The notes under the pieces are model-generated. The model was not told where the DNA came from, ran no database searches, and saw only the letters and a list, made by a program, of their open reading frames with translations. Positions 47,167 through 56,971 of a DNA stretch of 64,000 nucleotides are shown here, piece after piece (the stretch's first letter is position 1; each line of letters begins with the position of its first letter). Both the position numbers and the translations under genes were made by a program. The stretch is from Streptomyces liliiviolaceus (lineage in GTDB: Bacteria > Actinomycetota > Actinomycetes > Streptomycetales > Streptomycetaceae), in the NCBI RefSeq assembly GCF_018070025.1, contig NZ_JAGPYQ010000001.1, positions 4,650,001 to 4,714,000 of the forward strand, written 5' to 3'.

Positions 47167-48962
47167 CGCTCTCCTTCGAAGCGGTTGCGCAGCGCGACCG
47201 CCGCGCTGAGAAGTACTGCGGTGATCAGTACAAGGACCATGGCGCTCCCCCAGGCCTGGGTAACTGCCTGAGGGTCGCCCGAGTCCTGGGAGAGGGTGAA
47301 GATGTGCGTGGGCAGCGCCTGGACCGGCGATTCCACGACGCCGCTCGGGAAGGCGGGAGCCCCGAAGAAGACGGTCGCCGTGAACAGCAGCGGCGCGGTT
47401 TCTCCCGCTGCGCGGGCCAGGCCGAGGAGCAGGCCGGTGAGCGTGGCGGGCCAGGCATAGGGGACGACGACCGAGCGGATGAACTGAGCGCGCGTCAGCC
47501 CCAACGACAGTGCACTCTCGGTCAGTTCCGGTGGCATGCTCCGCACGCGCGCTGAGGTGGCCAGGGCAATCACCGGGATGACGACCGGCACGAGCACGAT
47601 GGCTCCCGCCAGCCAGGATCTGCCCCATCCCATAATGCTGGACAGGATGACGAACCCGGCCAGCCCCAACAGGATGGTCGGCGCTCCGCCCAGCACGATC
47701 GTCAAGGTCTGCAACAGCCGTGCGACCCGTTCGGATGCGTGAACGCCGATCAGGATGCCCGCGCCGAAGCCGAGCGGGAGCGCGATCAGACCTGTGGTGC
47801 CGATGAGCAGCAGGGTGCCGACGATCTGGTCGCGTACGCCTCCGCCCGCGGCGCCCGTGGCCGAGGTGAACCAGAAGGACGGGTTGAACGCGGAGCTTCC
47901 CCGCGTCACCAGGAGGGCGAGCATGCCGAGGAGAAGCGCGGTGGGCAGCAGCAGTGCGCCCAGACGCAGTCCCATGGCGAGCCGGTCGCGCTCAACGCGC
48001 ATCCGGGGCGCGCCGCGGAAGGCAGGGGCTCGCTTGTCCGAGGTACCGCGTTTTTGGCCTCGGGTGCCCCAGATGGTGGCCGCGGCCACGAACGCCAGGA
48101 GGACGAGGCCCAGTCCGCACAGCGCGGCGAAGTAAGGGCCGGATGTGCCGGCCAGCACCGGTTCGGGGCCGGCCAGTTTCGTCGTCAGTGTCTGCCCCGG
48201 ATGCACCAGCGAGTGGAGGAACCCGTCGAAACTGGTGGGCAGTCGTCCGTCGGCCCGGCCCACCACCAGGAACACGGCGATGGCTTCGCCGAGCGCGCGG
48301 GCCAGGCCGAGCAGGACGGCGGAGCGCATGCCGGGCCGGGCGAGCGGCAGCACCGCGGAGCGGATGACCTCGCGGCGGGTCAGGCCCAGCGAGAAGGCGG
48401 CCTCCCGGTAGCGGTCGGGCACCGCGGTGAGCGCGTCGACGCTCACCGCCACGATCGTCGGCGTGATCATGACAGCGAGGACGATCCCGGCAGCCAGGAG
48501 ACTGTCCCCGCCGGGTACGTCCCCGATCCAGGCAACGACGGGCCGGATGACCATGATGCCGATCAGGCCGTAGACGATGGACGGTACGGCGGCGAGCAGC
48601 TCCACGCACATGCGCAGCGGCCGGGCCACGCGGGGCGGCAGGTACTCCGACAGGGCAAGGGCCGCTCCCCAGCTGACGGGTACGGCCAGGATCAGAGCGA
48701 GGGCGCAGACGACGGCCGTGCCGTAGATCATGGCGAGGCCGCCGTAGGCGGCGTTGGGAGGGCTCCAGGAAGCGTCGGTCAGCAGGGCCGTCCAGTCGAC
48801 CGAGCCGCTGCTGATCCCCGCGACGAGATAGCCCACGACCACGAGGAGGAGGGCTGCCACGGCGAACACCCCGGCACCCGTCCAGCTCCAAACCCATTTC
48901 GAGGGGCGTGGCCGTATTGCTGCGTCAGGTGGCGCGGCATCGCGCGCCAGTGTGGTGGTCAT
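47154..48962 (-). CDS. Fused PstC-PstA permease
   Basis: This 602-residue protein carries two complete ABC permease domains. The PstC-like half (about 30-300) has ELLAAVPSIVYGLIG and SLGLTRREVIRSAVLPLARP (EAA loop). The PstA-like half (about 330-600) has QTLTIVLGGAPTILLGLAG and ALSLGLTRAQFIRSVVVPYA. Normally these are two genes, pstC and pstA. A hydrophilic linker RGQKRGTSDKRAPAFRGAPR joins them. It starts 3 bp after pstS. Confidence 0.9.
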   Translation of the reverse strand: MTTTLARDAAPPDAAIRPRPSKWVWSWTGAGVFAVAALLLVVVGYLVAGISSGSVDWTALLTDASWSPPNAAYGGLAMIYGTAVVCALALILAVPVSWGAALALSEYLPPRVARPLRMCVELLAAVPSIVYGLIGIMVIRPVVAWIGDVPGGDSLLAAGIVLAVMITPTIVAVSVDALTAVPDRYREAAFSLGLTRREVIRSAVLPLARPGMRSAVLLGLARALGEAIAVFLVVGRADGRLPTSFDGFLHSLVHPGQTLTTKLAGPEPVLAGTSGPYFAALCGLGLVLLAFVAAATIWGTRGQKRGTSDKRAPAFRGAPRMRVERDRLAMGLRLGALLLPTALLLGMLALLVTRGSSAFNPSFWFTSATGAAGGGVRDQIVGTLLLIGTTGLIALPLGFGAGILIGVHASERVARLLQTLTIVLGGAPTILLGLAGFVILSSIMGWGRSWLAGAIVLVPVVIPVIALATSARVRSMPPELTESALSLGLTRAQFIRSVVVPYAWPATLTGLLLGLARAAGETAPLLFTATVFFGAPAFPSGVVESPVQALPTHIFTLSQDSGDPQAVTQAWGSAMVLVLITAVLLSAAVALRNRFEGERWTT

Positions 48963-48965
48963 CGG

Positions 48966-49904
48966 CTACTTACCGATTTCCTTGAGCGTCAGATAGCCGT
49001 GCTTGGTCATCAGCTTCTGGCCCTTGGTGGTCAGGACGTAGTCGATGAACTTCTTGGCCGTCCCCTCCGGCTTGCCGTCCGTGATGAAGTACAGCGGCCG
49101 GGACATGGGGTACTTGCCGGAGGCGATGTTCTCGGGTGACGCGGCGATGCCGTCCAGGGTGACCACGGCCAGGTCCTTGTGCCCCTCGACGAAGCTGGTG
49201 GACAGCGGGGCCACCGAGCCGGGGGTCGACTTCAGCTTGTTGCGGGTTTCGAGGTTGCCGCCCACGATCGCGAAGTTGTCCGACTCCGGCGGCGCGGGGG
49301 CCTTCTTGTCGCCGTAGATGTACTTGTCGAGCACCTCGCGGGTCCCGCGGCCTGGCTCCTTGTCGTAGACGAAGACCTTGAGATCGGGTCCGCCGACTAC
49401 GGACCAGTTGGTGATCTTGCCTTCGAACAGGTCCCGTACCTGATCCACGGTGAGGTTCTTGACGCCGGCGTCGGCGACCTTCTTGGTGACGATGATGCCG
49501 ACGGCGTCCGAACCGATCTGGGTGGATTGGAAGTCGGTGTCGGGGCTGGCGGCCTTGTCCTCGTCCGCGAGGGGCTTCGAGCTCATCGCGATCTTGATCT
49601 GGCCTGCGGCGAGCTGGGAGATGCCGCCGGCGGAACCGCCCTGGGTGGCGACGGTGATGTCGAGTCCGTCGGCCTTGAGGGCCTCAGCGGCGTCCGCGGC
49701 CACGGGGGCTACCGTGGTGGAGCCGCTGACCTGCAGAGCACCTGATCCTCCCGCTTTTCCGTCGGCGCAGGCCGTGGCAAGGGACGCGAGGACCAGAGCG
49801 GTTGAGGCGAGGTGGGCGAGGCGACGCTTCGTGCTGAACACCAGTGGGGCCTTTCTGTCTTCATGGGATACCGCGGCGTGGATGTGGGCATGGGTGTGCG
49901 ACAT
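48966..49904 (-). CDS. pstS: PstS-like phosphate/arsenate-binding lipoprotein
   Basis: This 312-residue protein has a lipoprotein signal ending LASLATAC-ADG. Binding-site motifs of the PstS family are present: LQVSGSTTVAPVA (anion-binding Ser/Thr), ATQGGSAGGISQLAAGQIKI, IGSDAVGIIV, and REPGRGTRE-like EPGRGTREVLD. ATG at 49904 follows GAGGGGAC. The His-rich extreme N-terminus (MSHTHAHIHAAVSH) is unusual. First gene of the pst operon. Confidence 0.88.
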   Translation of the reverse strand: MSHTHAHIHAAVSHEDRKAPLVFSTKRRLAHLASTALVLASLATACADGKAGGSGALQVSGSTTVAPVAADAAEALKADGLDITVATQGGSAGGISQLAAGQIKIAMSSKPLADEDKAASPDTDFQSTQIGSDAVGIIVTKKVADAGVKNLTVDQVRDLFEGKITNWSVVGGPDLKVFVYDKEPGRGTREVLDKYIYGDKKAPAPPESDNFAIVGGNLETRNKLKSTPGSVAPLSTSFVEGHKDLAVVTLDGIAASPENIASGKYPMSRPLYFITDGKPEGTAKKFIDYVLTTKGQKLMTKHGYLTLKEIGK

Positions 49905-49926
49905 TTCTCGGTCCCCTCTGCGGCGG

Positions 49927-50136
49927 TCACTGAGGTGACGGCTGGAGGGAAACCGGCCTGACGTAGCTCTGCGACGACAGGTGCACACCTGTGCCGTCCG
50001 CGCTGTGGCTGGTGTTCATCTCGCTCGTGTGGAGCGAGGCGAGGCGGCCGGGCGGGCGGGGCAGGAGTCGGGGTGTGGGCAGCGGAACGTGGGCACCGGC
50101 TGGAGCAGGCACCACGAAGGACGTACGTATGAACAT
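49927..50136 (-). CDS. Possible short upstream ORF of the pst operon
   Basis: This 69-residue reading MFIRTSFVVPAPAGAHVPLP is preceded by AAGGATCTGAC-ATG, a good ribosome site. It has no known domain and is Pro/Ser-rich. It could be a leader ORF before pstS or chance; nothing else is seen between 49905 and 50323. Confidence 0.3.
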   Translation of the reverse strand: MFIRTSFVVPAPAGAHVPLPTPRLLPRPPGRLASLHTSEMNTSHSADGTGVHLSSQSYVRPVSLQPSPQ

Positions 50137-50323
50137 GTCAGATCCTTAGGGAATGGCGGTGCCCTGAAGGGATTACGCGGGCGGCACGAACCCCAGAGGG
50201 CGGCTGCCTGCGCAGGCTGCAGACGGATCTGTAGCGGTGCAGTAGGGACGGCGCTGTGCGTCGTCATGGCTGTGGTGCCTTCGGCTCAGGGCCGTCGGCA
50301 CCGCGGTGACGGAGTGCTCCTCC

Positions 50324-50731
50324 TCAGCGGGTGAAGGTGATCCAGGCGTGGCCGAACGCGGCCAGGTGGACGTGGAGTCCGTCGGTCTCCTGCGTGGTGT
50401 GCAGGGCGCCGCGGACGAAGTGGGCCTGCTGGCCTGCGGTCTCGGGCAGGAGAGCGTGCAGGCTCGCCGAGACGGCGTCGCTGGAGGGGTTGTGCATGCA
50501 CAGCACCTGGCACGAGCGGTCGGGCGACTCCCGAAGGACCGCCCACACGCCGCCTGCGGCGGCGAGCGGCCGCACGGTCGAGTCGTCCGCGAAGGCGGAC
50601 GCGATGGAGGGCGGCAGCGGACAGCCCGTCTGATCGGTGGGGCCCTGGAGGGTGGCCTGCAGCGAGGCGAGCAGTGCGGGGACCGCGTCCTCGGTGCGTA
50701 CCGTGGCGGCGGTCGGGGTGGGGGGACTCAT
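50324..50731 (-). CDS. Small protein coupled to the mutase-like gene
   Basis: This 135-residue protein has GGVWAVLRESPDRSCQVLCM, HNPSSDAVSASLHALLP and a HAWITFTR end. That beta-rich pattern is reminiscent of the C-terminal beta domain of GH13-type glycosidases, but no catalytic barrel precedes it. The ATG (50731) overlaps the stop of the phosphoglycerate-mutase-like gene (ATGA), so it is made with it. Function in the arsenic operon is unknown. Confidence 0.6.
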   Translation of the reverse strand: MSPPTPTAATVRTEDAVPALLASLQATLQGPTDQTGCPLPPSIASAFADDSTVRPLAAAGGVWAVLRESPDRSCQVLCMHNPSSDAVSASLHALLPETAGQQAHFVRGALHTTQETDGLHVHLAAFGHAWITFTR

Positions 50732-52260
50732 AGGAGGGGCCTTCCTGTCATGGCGGATCCGGGCTTGTGTCCCAGCAGGTGCAGGACCGTGGGGGCGACG
50801 TCGGCGAGCGTTGCCCGCTGGGGCAGCGTGGCAGTGGCTTCCTTGTTCGCGGGCACCACGACGAGGGGCACCGGGTGGGTGGTGTGCCCGCCGTAGGGGC
50901 GGCTGGTTCCGTCCGGTGCCTGCTTGGTCATCTTCTCGGCGTTGCCGTGGTCTCCCACGAGCAGCAGCCACCGGCCCGACTCGGCGGCGGCTGTGGCGAT
51001 GCGTGCCACCGCGGCGTCGGTGTGTTCGCAGGCTTTGACGGTGGCCGCGTAGTCGCCGGTGTGGCCGACGACGTCGATGTTGGCGAGGTTGGCGATGACG
51101 AGGTCGACTTCAGGGCGGGCCGCGGCGTCGAGGACGGCGTCCGTGACCTGGTCGAGGTTCATCTCCGGGCGGGCCTTGTAGTCGGGGGCGCCGGGGCCGG
51201 TGATGCGGACGTGTTCCTCGACGCTGCGTGCCGTGCTGTCACGCCCGTTGATGTAGTAGGTGACGTGCTCGAACTTCTCGGCCTCGGCGATGCGCACGCT
51301 GCGTACGCCTGCGGCGGTGAGTTCGTCGGCCAGACCTCCGGAGGCGTCCGCCCGCTGCACCAGCGCGGGGATGTCGGCGCGGGTGTCGTACTGGGCCAGG
51401 CTGAGGGTGTCCACCGTGCGCGCGGTGGCCGCAAGGTGCTCCAGCAGGCGGTCGGCGAGCTGCTGGATGCGGTCGCTGCGGAAGTTGAACCACACCAGGC
51501 CGTCACCGTCGGCGATGCGCGCTCCCGGTGCGTCCCGCAGGACGCTCGGGTCCACCCACTCGTCGCCGCGGTCGGAGGCGTCAGCGGCTTCGGCCGCGGT
51601 GTTCGCCTCGGTGCCCTCCGCGTCGGCCACCAGGTGGACGGCCCTGTCGGTCAGGTCGAGGTTGCCGGCCTTGTCCATGGCGTAGCCGCGGCCGATGACG
51701 CCGGCGATCGCTCCGGTGCCGGCTGCTGCGGCCAGTTCGGTGACCTGCGTCAGGTAGGTCTCGGCGGTGCCGTCGGCCACGTCGCGTCCGTCGGTGATCG
51801 CGTGGATCCACACACGGGGCACCCGCCGGGCGGCGGCCGCGGCCAGCAGCTCGCTGAGATGCCCGACGTTCGCGTGGATCTGCCCGTCCGAGCACAGGCC
51901 GACCAGATGCAGCGCCCCTCCCCTGACCGCGAGCGCGTCCAGGAGGGAGACCAGGCGCGGGTTCTCCCGCAGCTCACCGGAGTCGATGTGCTGCTGGACC
52001 AGGAGGCTGTCGTAGGGCAGAGGCCGTCCCGCTCCGATGACCATGTGGCCGATCTCGGAGTTGCCGACGGTGCCCGGCAGCAGCCCCACCGCCTCACCGG
52101 ACGCGTCGGCCTGGGTGGAGGGGTAGCGGCCGGTCAGCTCGTCCAGAACAGGCGTGGATGCGGCGTCGACAGCGTTGTCCGCGGCCGGCGGGGCGTGGCC
52201 CCAACCGTCCAGTACCAGCAGGATGCCCGGGTCGCCGGGCGTGGTGTCCGGCGCGGTCAC
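50728..52260 (-). CDS. Phosphoglycerate-mutase-like (alkaline phosphatase superfamily) enzyme, candidate arsenopyruvate mutase
   Basis: This 510-residue protein has the fold of cofactor-independent phosphoglycerate mutase: [16 protein letters not shown], nucleophile Ser in [55 protein letters not shown], and [10 protein letters not shown] metal ligands. Where true mutases have GRYYAMDRDxRW it has [18 protein letters not shown], so the substrate-site Arg and the RW motif are lost. GTG at 52260 overlaps the EPSPS stop (GTGA). In arseno-organic clusters such a protein partners an EPSPS homologue to turn arsenoenolpyruvate into arsenopyruvate; that role is inferred here. Confidence 0.82.
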   Translation of the reverse strand: MTAPDTTPGDPGILLVLDGWGHAPPAADNAVDAASTPVLDELTGRYPSTQADASGEAVGLLPGTVGNSEIGHMVIGAGRPLPYDSLLVQQHIDSGELRENPRLVSLLDALAVRGGALHLVGLCSDGQIHANVGHLSELLAAAAARRVPRVWIHAITDGRDVADGTAETYLTQVTELAAAAGTGAIAGVIGRGYAMDKAGNLDLTDRAVHLVADAEGTEANTAAEAADASDRGDEWVDPSVLRDAPGARIADGDGLVWFNFRSDRIQQLADRLLEHLAATARTVDTLSLAQYDTRADIPALVQRADASGGLADELTAAGVRSVRIAEAEKFEHVTYYINGRDSTARSVEEHVRITGPGAPDYKARPEMNLDQVTDAVLDAAARPEVDLVIANLANIDVVGHTGDYAATVKACEHTDAAVARIATAAAESGRWLLLVGDHGNAEKMTKQAPDGTSRPYGGHTTHPVPLVVVPANKEATATLPQRATLADVAPTVLHLLGHKPGSAMTGRPLL

Positions 52261-53579
52261 TTGGTGCTCTCCAGGGTGGGGTGGAGGGTGTCGAGGGTCT
52301 GCCAGAAGGTGGGGAAGGACTTTGCGACGCAGCCCGGGTCCTTGATGACGACGCCTTCGGTGCGCAGGCCGGCGATGGCGAAGGTCATGGCGATGCGGTG
52401 GTCGTCGTAGGTGTCGATGGTCGCGCCGTGCGGGGTGCCGCCGGTGATGTACATGGCGTCGGGGAGTTCCTCGACCTCGATGCCCATCTTGCGCAGTTCG
52501 GTGGTGACGGCGGAGATGCGGTCGCACTCCTTGACGCGCAGCGAGGCGATGTTGGTGATGCGGGTGGTGCCTTCGGCGTAGGCGGCGACGGCGGCCAGGG
52601 ACGGTACGACGTCGGGCATGGCCTCCATGTCGATGTCGATGGCGCGCAGCGGGCCGCCGGTCAGGGTGATCTCGTCGTCGGTGACCTGGCTACGACAGCC
52701 CATCCGCTCCAGGGCGTCGACCAGGTGGACGTCGCCCTGGTGTGAGCCGGAGCCGATGCCGGGGATGACGACGCGGCTGCCCAGGATGGCGGCGGCGGCC
52801 AGGAAGTAGGACATGCCCGAGGCGTCGGGCTCGACGGTGACCTCGCCGCCGCGGGCCTGCTGGCCGGCCGCGACGGTGAACGTGCGGTAGCCGTCGCGTC
52901 CGACGTGCACACCCATCTCCTTGAGGGCGGCCAGCGTCATCTCGACGTACGGCTTGGAGACCAGTTCGTCCGCGATGGTGATGTGGGTGTCGTTCTCGGC
53001 GCGCAGCGCGTTGATGATCAGGCTGGAGGTGAACTGGCTGGAGACGAGACCGTTGATGGTGGTGGCGCCGCCCTTGAAGGAGCCGCCCACGACGCGGATC
53101 GGCGGGCTGCCGTTGCCGCGGACCGCGGTGGCGTCCACACCGAGCGGCGGCAGCGCCTGCAGCAGGTCGCCCATGGGCCGCTCCTGCATGCGGGTGTTGC
53201 CCGTGATGATCGTGGTGCCCTGGGCGTGGCCGGCCATGGAGATCAAGAAGCGCAGGGGGGTGCCGGCGCCGCCGACGAAGATGTCGTCCTTCGGGGCGCG
53301 CATGGGCCGGCCGGTGGGGGTGACGTGGATGCTGGCGGTGGCGTGGTCGACGGCGCAGGTGACGTGGCCGAACGTCTCGATGGCGCGGGCGAAGTAGAGG
53401 GTGTCGTCGGACAGCAGGGCGCCCTTGATGACGGTCTCGCGGCCCGAGAGGGAGGCGATGGCCAGGTAGCGGTTGGTGTAGCTCTTGGAGCCGAGGACGT
53501 TGACGCGTTCGTCGAAGGCCGCCAGGGGCAGCACGGATACCTCTTCGGCCTTCAGGCGCGGGTCGGGTGTCGCGTTCAT
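52257..53579 (-). CDS. EPSP-synthase homologue, candidate arsenoenolpyruvate synthase
   Basis: This 440-residue protein has the full EPSPS fold: [32 protein letters not shown] (canonical GN(S/A)GT has become GGAGT), [57 protein letters not shown] and [14 protein letters not shown]. The housekeeping enzyme transfers enolpyruvate from PEP to shikimate-3-phosphate. EPSPS relatives in the S. lividans/S. coelicolor arsenic clusters are proposed to act on arsenate. Operon with the mutase-like gene (4-bp overlap) and the molybdoenzyme (43 bp upstream). ATG 53579 follows GAGGACC. Confidence 0.87.
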   Translation of the reverse strand: MNATPDPRLKAEEVSVLPLAAFDERVNVLGSKSYTNRYLAIASLSGRETVIKGALLSDDTLYFARAIETFGHVTCAVDHATASIHVTPTGRPMRAPKDDIFVGGAGTPLRFLISMAGHAQGTTIITGNTRMQERPMGDLLQALPPLGVDATAVRGNGSPPIRVVGGSFKGGATTINGLVSSQFTSSLIINALRAENDTHITIADELVSKPYVEMTLAALKEMGVHVGRDGYRTFTVAAGQQARGGEVTVEPDASGMSYFLAAAAILGSRVVIPGIGSGSHQGDVHLVDALERMGCRSQVTDDEITLTGGPLRAIDIDMEAMPDVVPSLAAVAAYAEGTTRITNIASLRVKECDRISAVTTELRKMGIEVEELPDAMYITGGTPHGATIDTYDDHRIAMTFAIAGLRTEGVVIKDPGCVAKSFPTFWQTLDTLHPTLESTK

Positions 53580-53622
53580 ACGGTCCTCCGTGGGATTGCG
53601 CGGATGCGGGCCTTGGGGCTGG

Positions 53623-56133
53623 TCAGGCTTTGACGACGCGGCAGGCGAAGCATTTGTAGGCCTGCTGGCCGGAGAGGTTGTCGTAGTACTGGTCGTCGGG
53701 CAGCGTGTTGGCAGGTTCATAGCGCGGGTCGTCGAAGAGGTCGCCGACCTTCTGGGCGGGGCCGAAGGTGTTGGGGACGAACACGGTGTCGGGCCGGATG
53801 CCGTCCCAGAAGAGTGCGGTGCCTCTCACGGCGCCCCGCGGGCTCTCCACCCGTACATCGTCGCCGTCGGCGATGCCTGCGCGCTGGGCCGTCTTCGGGT
53901 GGATCTGGATGAAGCGGATGCCGTTGAGCTGTTTGCCGGTGGGGGTCCAGTGGGTCATCTCGGCGAAGTGCACGACGCTGGGCCGTCCGGTCATGCCCAT
54001 CAGCGGGAAGGTGCGGTGCACGTCACCGTTGCCGGGCACGCCCAGTCGCACCGGGTGGGTGAGGGCCTGCGGGTTGATGGGGCTGGTGACCAGCTTCTTG
54101 CTGTAGGCCACGGTGGGGTGGGCGCCGGTGACCTCGGGGTGGGTGTAGAAGATCGGCAGCGCGGTGTGTCCGGCGGTCGACAGGCTCTTCTCCAGCGCGG
54201 GGGTGGTGAGTTCGACCTTGCCGCTGGGGGTGAGGAAGCGTTTCCCGCGATGCGCCGCGTCAAGGGATTCCGCGGCCTCGTACCAGCTGGGGTGGTCGAG
54301 GTAGAGGGTGCTCACGCCGAGGTGCTCGGGTGTGGGGCACGGCCAGCGCAGCGGCTCGGTGCGCTTGCTCATGCGCTCGCGCGTCATGCCGCCCGCGCCG
54401 GGCGTGTGCTTCACGAAGTCGGCCCACAGGTTCTTGTAGTCCATCCACCGCTTGGGGAACGCCTCGCGCCATTCCTTCGCCGGGCGGCGGGTGTCGAGGT
54501 CGGCCAGCGCGTGGGCTAGGCCGATCCAGATCTCGTAGTCGGGGCGGGACTGGCCGACTCGGTCGACGACTTGGTCCTGCCAGCGGATGGCGCGGTCGTC
54601 GCGGCGCATGTAGACGCCTTCCATCTCCAGTCCGCTGCAGACGGGCAGGATGATGTCGGCGTAGGTGGCCGGCTCTTCCATGAACAGGCCGGTGTAAACG
54701 TAGAAGTCGAGCTGTTCGAAGGCTTTGCGGACCTTGGTGGTGTTGGCCGAGGACACCAGCGGGTTGCCCTGGGTGATGACGGCGCGCAGCTGATAGGGCT
54801 GGCCGGTGAGGATGGACTCGGCGAAGTAGTCCGGGCCGACCGGCAGGGCTTCGCGGCGCTCGGGCGTCTCGGCTTCCAGAGGCGGCAGATGCAGGTCACC
54901 GGGCCAGGTGTTGTGCATGAAGTTGCAGCCGCCACCGGGCTTGCCGATATTGCCGGTGACCGCGGCGAGGAACGTGAGCACCCGGTAGGTGTCGAAGGCG
55001 CCGAGCTGGTGCGAGATGCCAGCGTTGCAGAAGATCGCGGCGGGTTCGGCGCCCGCGTACTCCTCGGCCATGGCCGTGATGGTGGCGGCGGGCAGGCCGG
55101 TGACCTTCGCAGCCCAGGCGGGCGTGTACTGGTGCTTGGCCAGATGGGCCCGCAGCTCACCGAAGCCGGTCACCCACCGGTCGATGAACTCCTGGTCGTA
55201 CAGGCGCTGTTCGACGATGTGGTGCAGCATGCCGAGCAGCAAAGCCAGGTCGGTGTGGGGCTTGGGCGCCACCCACCGGTCCGCGGCTGCTCCGGTCGGG
55301 GTCAGGCGGGGGTCGACGACGGTCAGCGTGGCCTTGGTCTTCTTGCGTTCGCGCAGCAGGTAGTCGAACGTCACCGGGTGGGTCTCGGCCTGGTTGGTGC
55401 CCAGGAACAGGTAGTGCCGGGCGGAGCCGAGGTCGTCCTTGCCCGTGGCGCCGTCGATGCCGTAGCCGTTGGTGAAGTTGCCCAGGCCGAAAGTGGCCGC
55501 GAGCGCGTTGCCGCCAGCGTCGTTGCAGACCGGGCCGACGTCGGTGTTGTTCGGACTGCCCAGCATCGCGAACAGGCGGCCCACCAGAGAGCCGGTGCCG
55601 CGCGGCATACGGCCGGTGGTGCGGTTGGCGATCGTGTGCACCTGGCCGGTGTCGCGCAGGTGCAGCAGCTTGCGGGCGATGGTGCGGTAGGCCTCGTCCC
55701 AGCTGATGGCCTCGAACTTGGAGTTCGCCGCACCCTTCTTGCCCGAGACACGACGTAACGGGGTGGTGAGGCGTTCCTTGTTGTAGACCAGCTGCGGCAT
55801 CATCTCGGCCTTGACGCAGACCTGGCCGTTCTGGACGGGGTCGCCGTCCTCGCCGCGGACGGCGATGATCCGGTCGGCCTTGAGGTCGACGTTGAGGCGG
55901 CAGTTGGAATTGCAGAACTGGCAGGCCGTGGCCACCGTCCGGTCCGGGGTCAGGGCCGCCGACTGGTCGGTGAAACTCGCGCCCGGAACACTGCCCGGGG
56001 TGTCGGGGCTGCCGGACTCGGCGGCGCTGGCCGCCACCAGCGGCAGCAGAACAGGGGCACCCAGGCCGGCACTGCCGACGACGCTGCCCCGGACAAATCC
56101 TCTTCGGGAGATCCCATGCTGGTCGTGCTTCAT
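53623..56133 (-). CDS. Tat-exported molybdopterin oxidoreductase (DMSO reductase family)
   Basis: This 836-residue protein has a twin-arginine signal [15 protein letters not shown] at residues 9-23. A [4Fe-4S] site reads ACQFCNSNC plus a distant Cys in GQVCVKAE. Molybdopterin regions include [15 protein letters not shown] and a probable Mo-ligand Cys in [14 protein letters not shown]. Later come [24 protein letters not shown] and a C-terminal cap with [21 protein letters not shown] Cys ligand places it nearer nitrate, polysulfide and arsenate-type enzymes than DMSO reductase. In this operon an arsenate/arsenite or arsonate redox step is plausible. ATG 56133 gives the Tat signal; earlier starts do not. 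Confidence 0.88.
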   Translation of the reverse strand: MKHDQHGISRRGFVRGSVVGSAGLGAPVLLPLVAASAAESGSPDTPGSVPGASFTDQSAALTPDRTVATACQFCNSNCRLNVDLKADRIIAVRGEDGDPVQNGQVCVKAEMMPQLVYNKERLTTPLRRVSGKKGAANSKFEAISWDEAYRTIARKLLHLRDTGQVHTIANRTTGRMPRGTGSLVGRLFAMLGSPNNTDVGPVCNDAGGNALAATFGLGNFTNGYGIDGATGKDDLGSARHYLFLGTNQAETHPVTFDYLLRERKKTKATLTVVDPRLTPTGAAADRWVAPKPHTDLALLLGMLHHIVEQRLYDQEFIDRWVTGFGELRAHLAKHQYTPAWAAKVTGLPAATITAMAEEYAGAEPAAIFCNAGISHQLGAFDTYRVLTFLAAVTGNIGKPGGGCNFMHNTWPGDLHLPPLEAETPERREALPVGPDYFAESILTGQPYQLRAVITQGNPLVSSANTTKVRKAFEQLDFYVYTGLFMEEPATYADIILPVCSGLEMEGVYMRRDDRAIRWQDQVVDRVGQSRPDYEIWIGLAHALADLDTRRPAKEWREAFPKRWMDYKNLWADFVKHTPGAGGMTRERMSKRTEPLRWPCPTPEHLGVSTLYLDHPSWYEAAESLDAAHRGKRFLTPSGKVELTTPALEKSLSTAGHTALPIFYTHPEVTGAHPTVAYSKKLVTSPINPQALTHPVRLGVPGNGDVHRTFPLMGMTGRPSVVHFAEMTHWTPTGKQLNGIRFIQIHPKTAQRAGIADGDDVRVESPRGAVRGTALFWDGIRPDTVFVPNTFGPAQKVGDLFDDPRYEPANTLPDDQYYDNLSGQQAYKCFACRVVKA

Positions 56134-56251
56134 GCGCGTGAGTGATCCTTCCGCCTGGTGTGGGGACAAGGCGGGCATGGCGGTGCCCGCGGCCGTGCGC
56201 ACCCGGGCGCACGGCCGTGTCAGAAATTGAGGGGCAGCGAACGAAGCTGCG

Positions 56252-56971
56252 TCAGAGGGCGTGCTGGGGCGACGGCGTGCTCGCCGACACTCGCACCGCG
56301 TTGAGGAAGGTCTTCAGAATGACGTGCTCATCGCCGGGGGCGGAGGACAGTTCGGGCTGGAAAAGGCTGCCCATGAAGAACGGGTGGCCGGTGATCTCCA
56401 GGGCGCGCGGCGCGCCGTCGCTGTCCCAGGCGCTGATCTGCAGGGAGCCCTGGCTGGCGGCGCCCATGAAGTCGGCCGTCAGCCCGTACTCGCAGTGGAA
56501 GACCTCCTCGACGTTGGTCGTGCCGTAAATCGAGGCGAGCAGCGAGTCCTCCTTGACCGTCAGGGGGGCCTTCTCGCCGCGGAAGGAGCATGTCAGCGGG
56601 GTGACCAAGGGCAGGAGCTTCTCCGGGTCCTCGTCCACGCCTTCCGCTTCGGGAAGGTGCAGCACGTTCTGCGCGTGCTCGATGAGGGCGCTGAAGAACC
56701 CGCCGCAGGTACCGAGGAAAGGCAGCGCATTCTCACGGGCGTGGCGGACGGCGAGGTGCACGCCCTTCTGGTTGAAGTACGGCGCCCCGGGGACGACCCA
56801 GATGCCGTCGAACCCGTCGAGCCGGGAGGCATCGTGGATGTCGACCGTCGGAACCCACTCTGTGAATACGTCCCACTGCTCGCGCATGGCATCGATCTTG
56901 GGGTGAGACGGCTCATCGTGGTTGCCACGATCGCCCACCAGGGCAAGGCGAGGCTGCGCAGAGTCTGACAT
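56252..56971 (-). CDS. CTP synthase C-terminal region-related protein
   Basis: This 239-residue class I glutamine-amidotransferase-like domain stands alone. The nucleophile position is Cys in FLGTCGGFFSALIEHAQ; in some relatives of this (seleno)protein family it is Sec. The catalytic His of the usual FHPEF motif is Gln here (SLFQPELSS), so normal glutaminase activity is doubtful. The N-terminus ALVGDRGNHDEPSHPKI and IWVVPGAPYFNQKG fit the family. It begins the leftward operon, with GAAGGG before ATG 56971. Role unknown; proteins of this family are seen near arseno-organic genes. Confidence 0.8.
   Translation of the reverse strand: MSDSAQPRLALVGDRGNHDEPSHPKIDAMREQWDVFTEWVPTVDIHDASRLDGFDGIWVVPGAPYFNQKGVHLAVRHARENALPFLGTCGGFFSALIEHAQNVLHLPEAEGVDEDPEKLLPLVTPLTCSFRGEKAPLTVKEDSLLASIYGTTNVEEVFHCEYGLTADFMGAASQGSLQISAWDSDGAPRALEITGHPFFMGSLFQPELSSAPGDEHVILKTFLNAVRVSASTPSPQHAL

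Noticed and set aside
52257..53579. Interpretation as the housekeeping aroA of the shikimate pathway
   Set aside because: It is coupled to a mutase-like gene inside an arsenic locus and has a changed GNxGT motif. It could still be tested by complementation.
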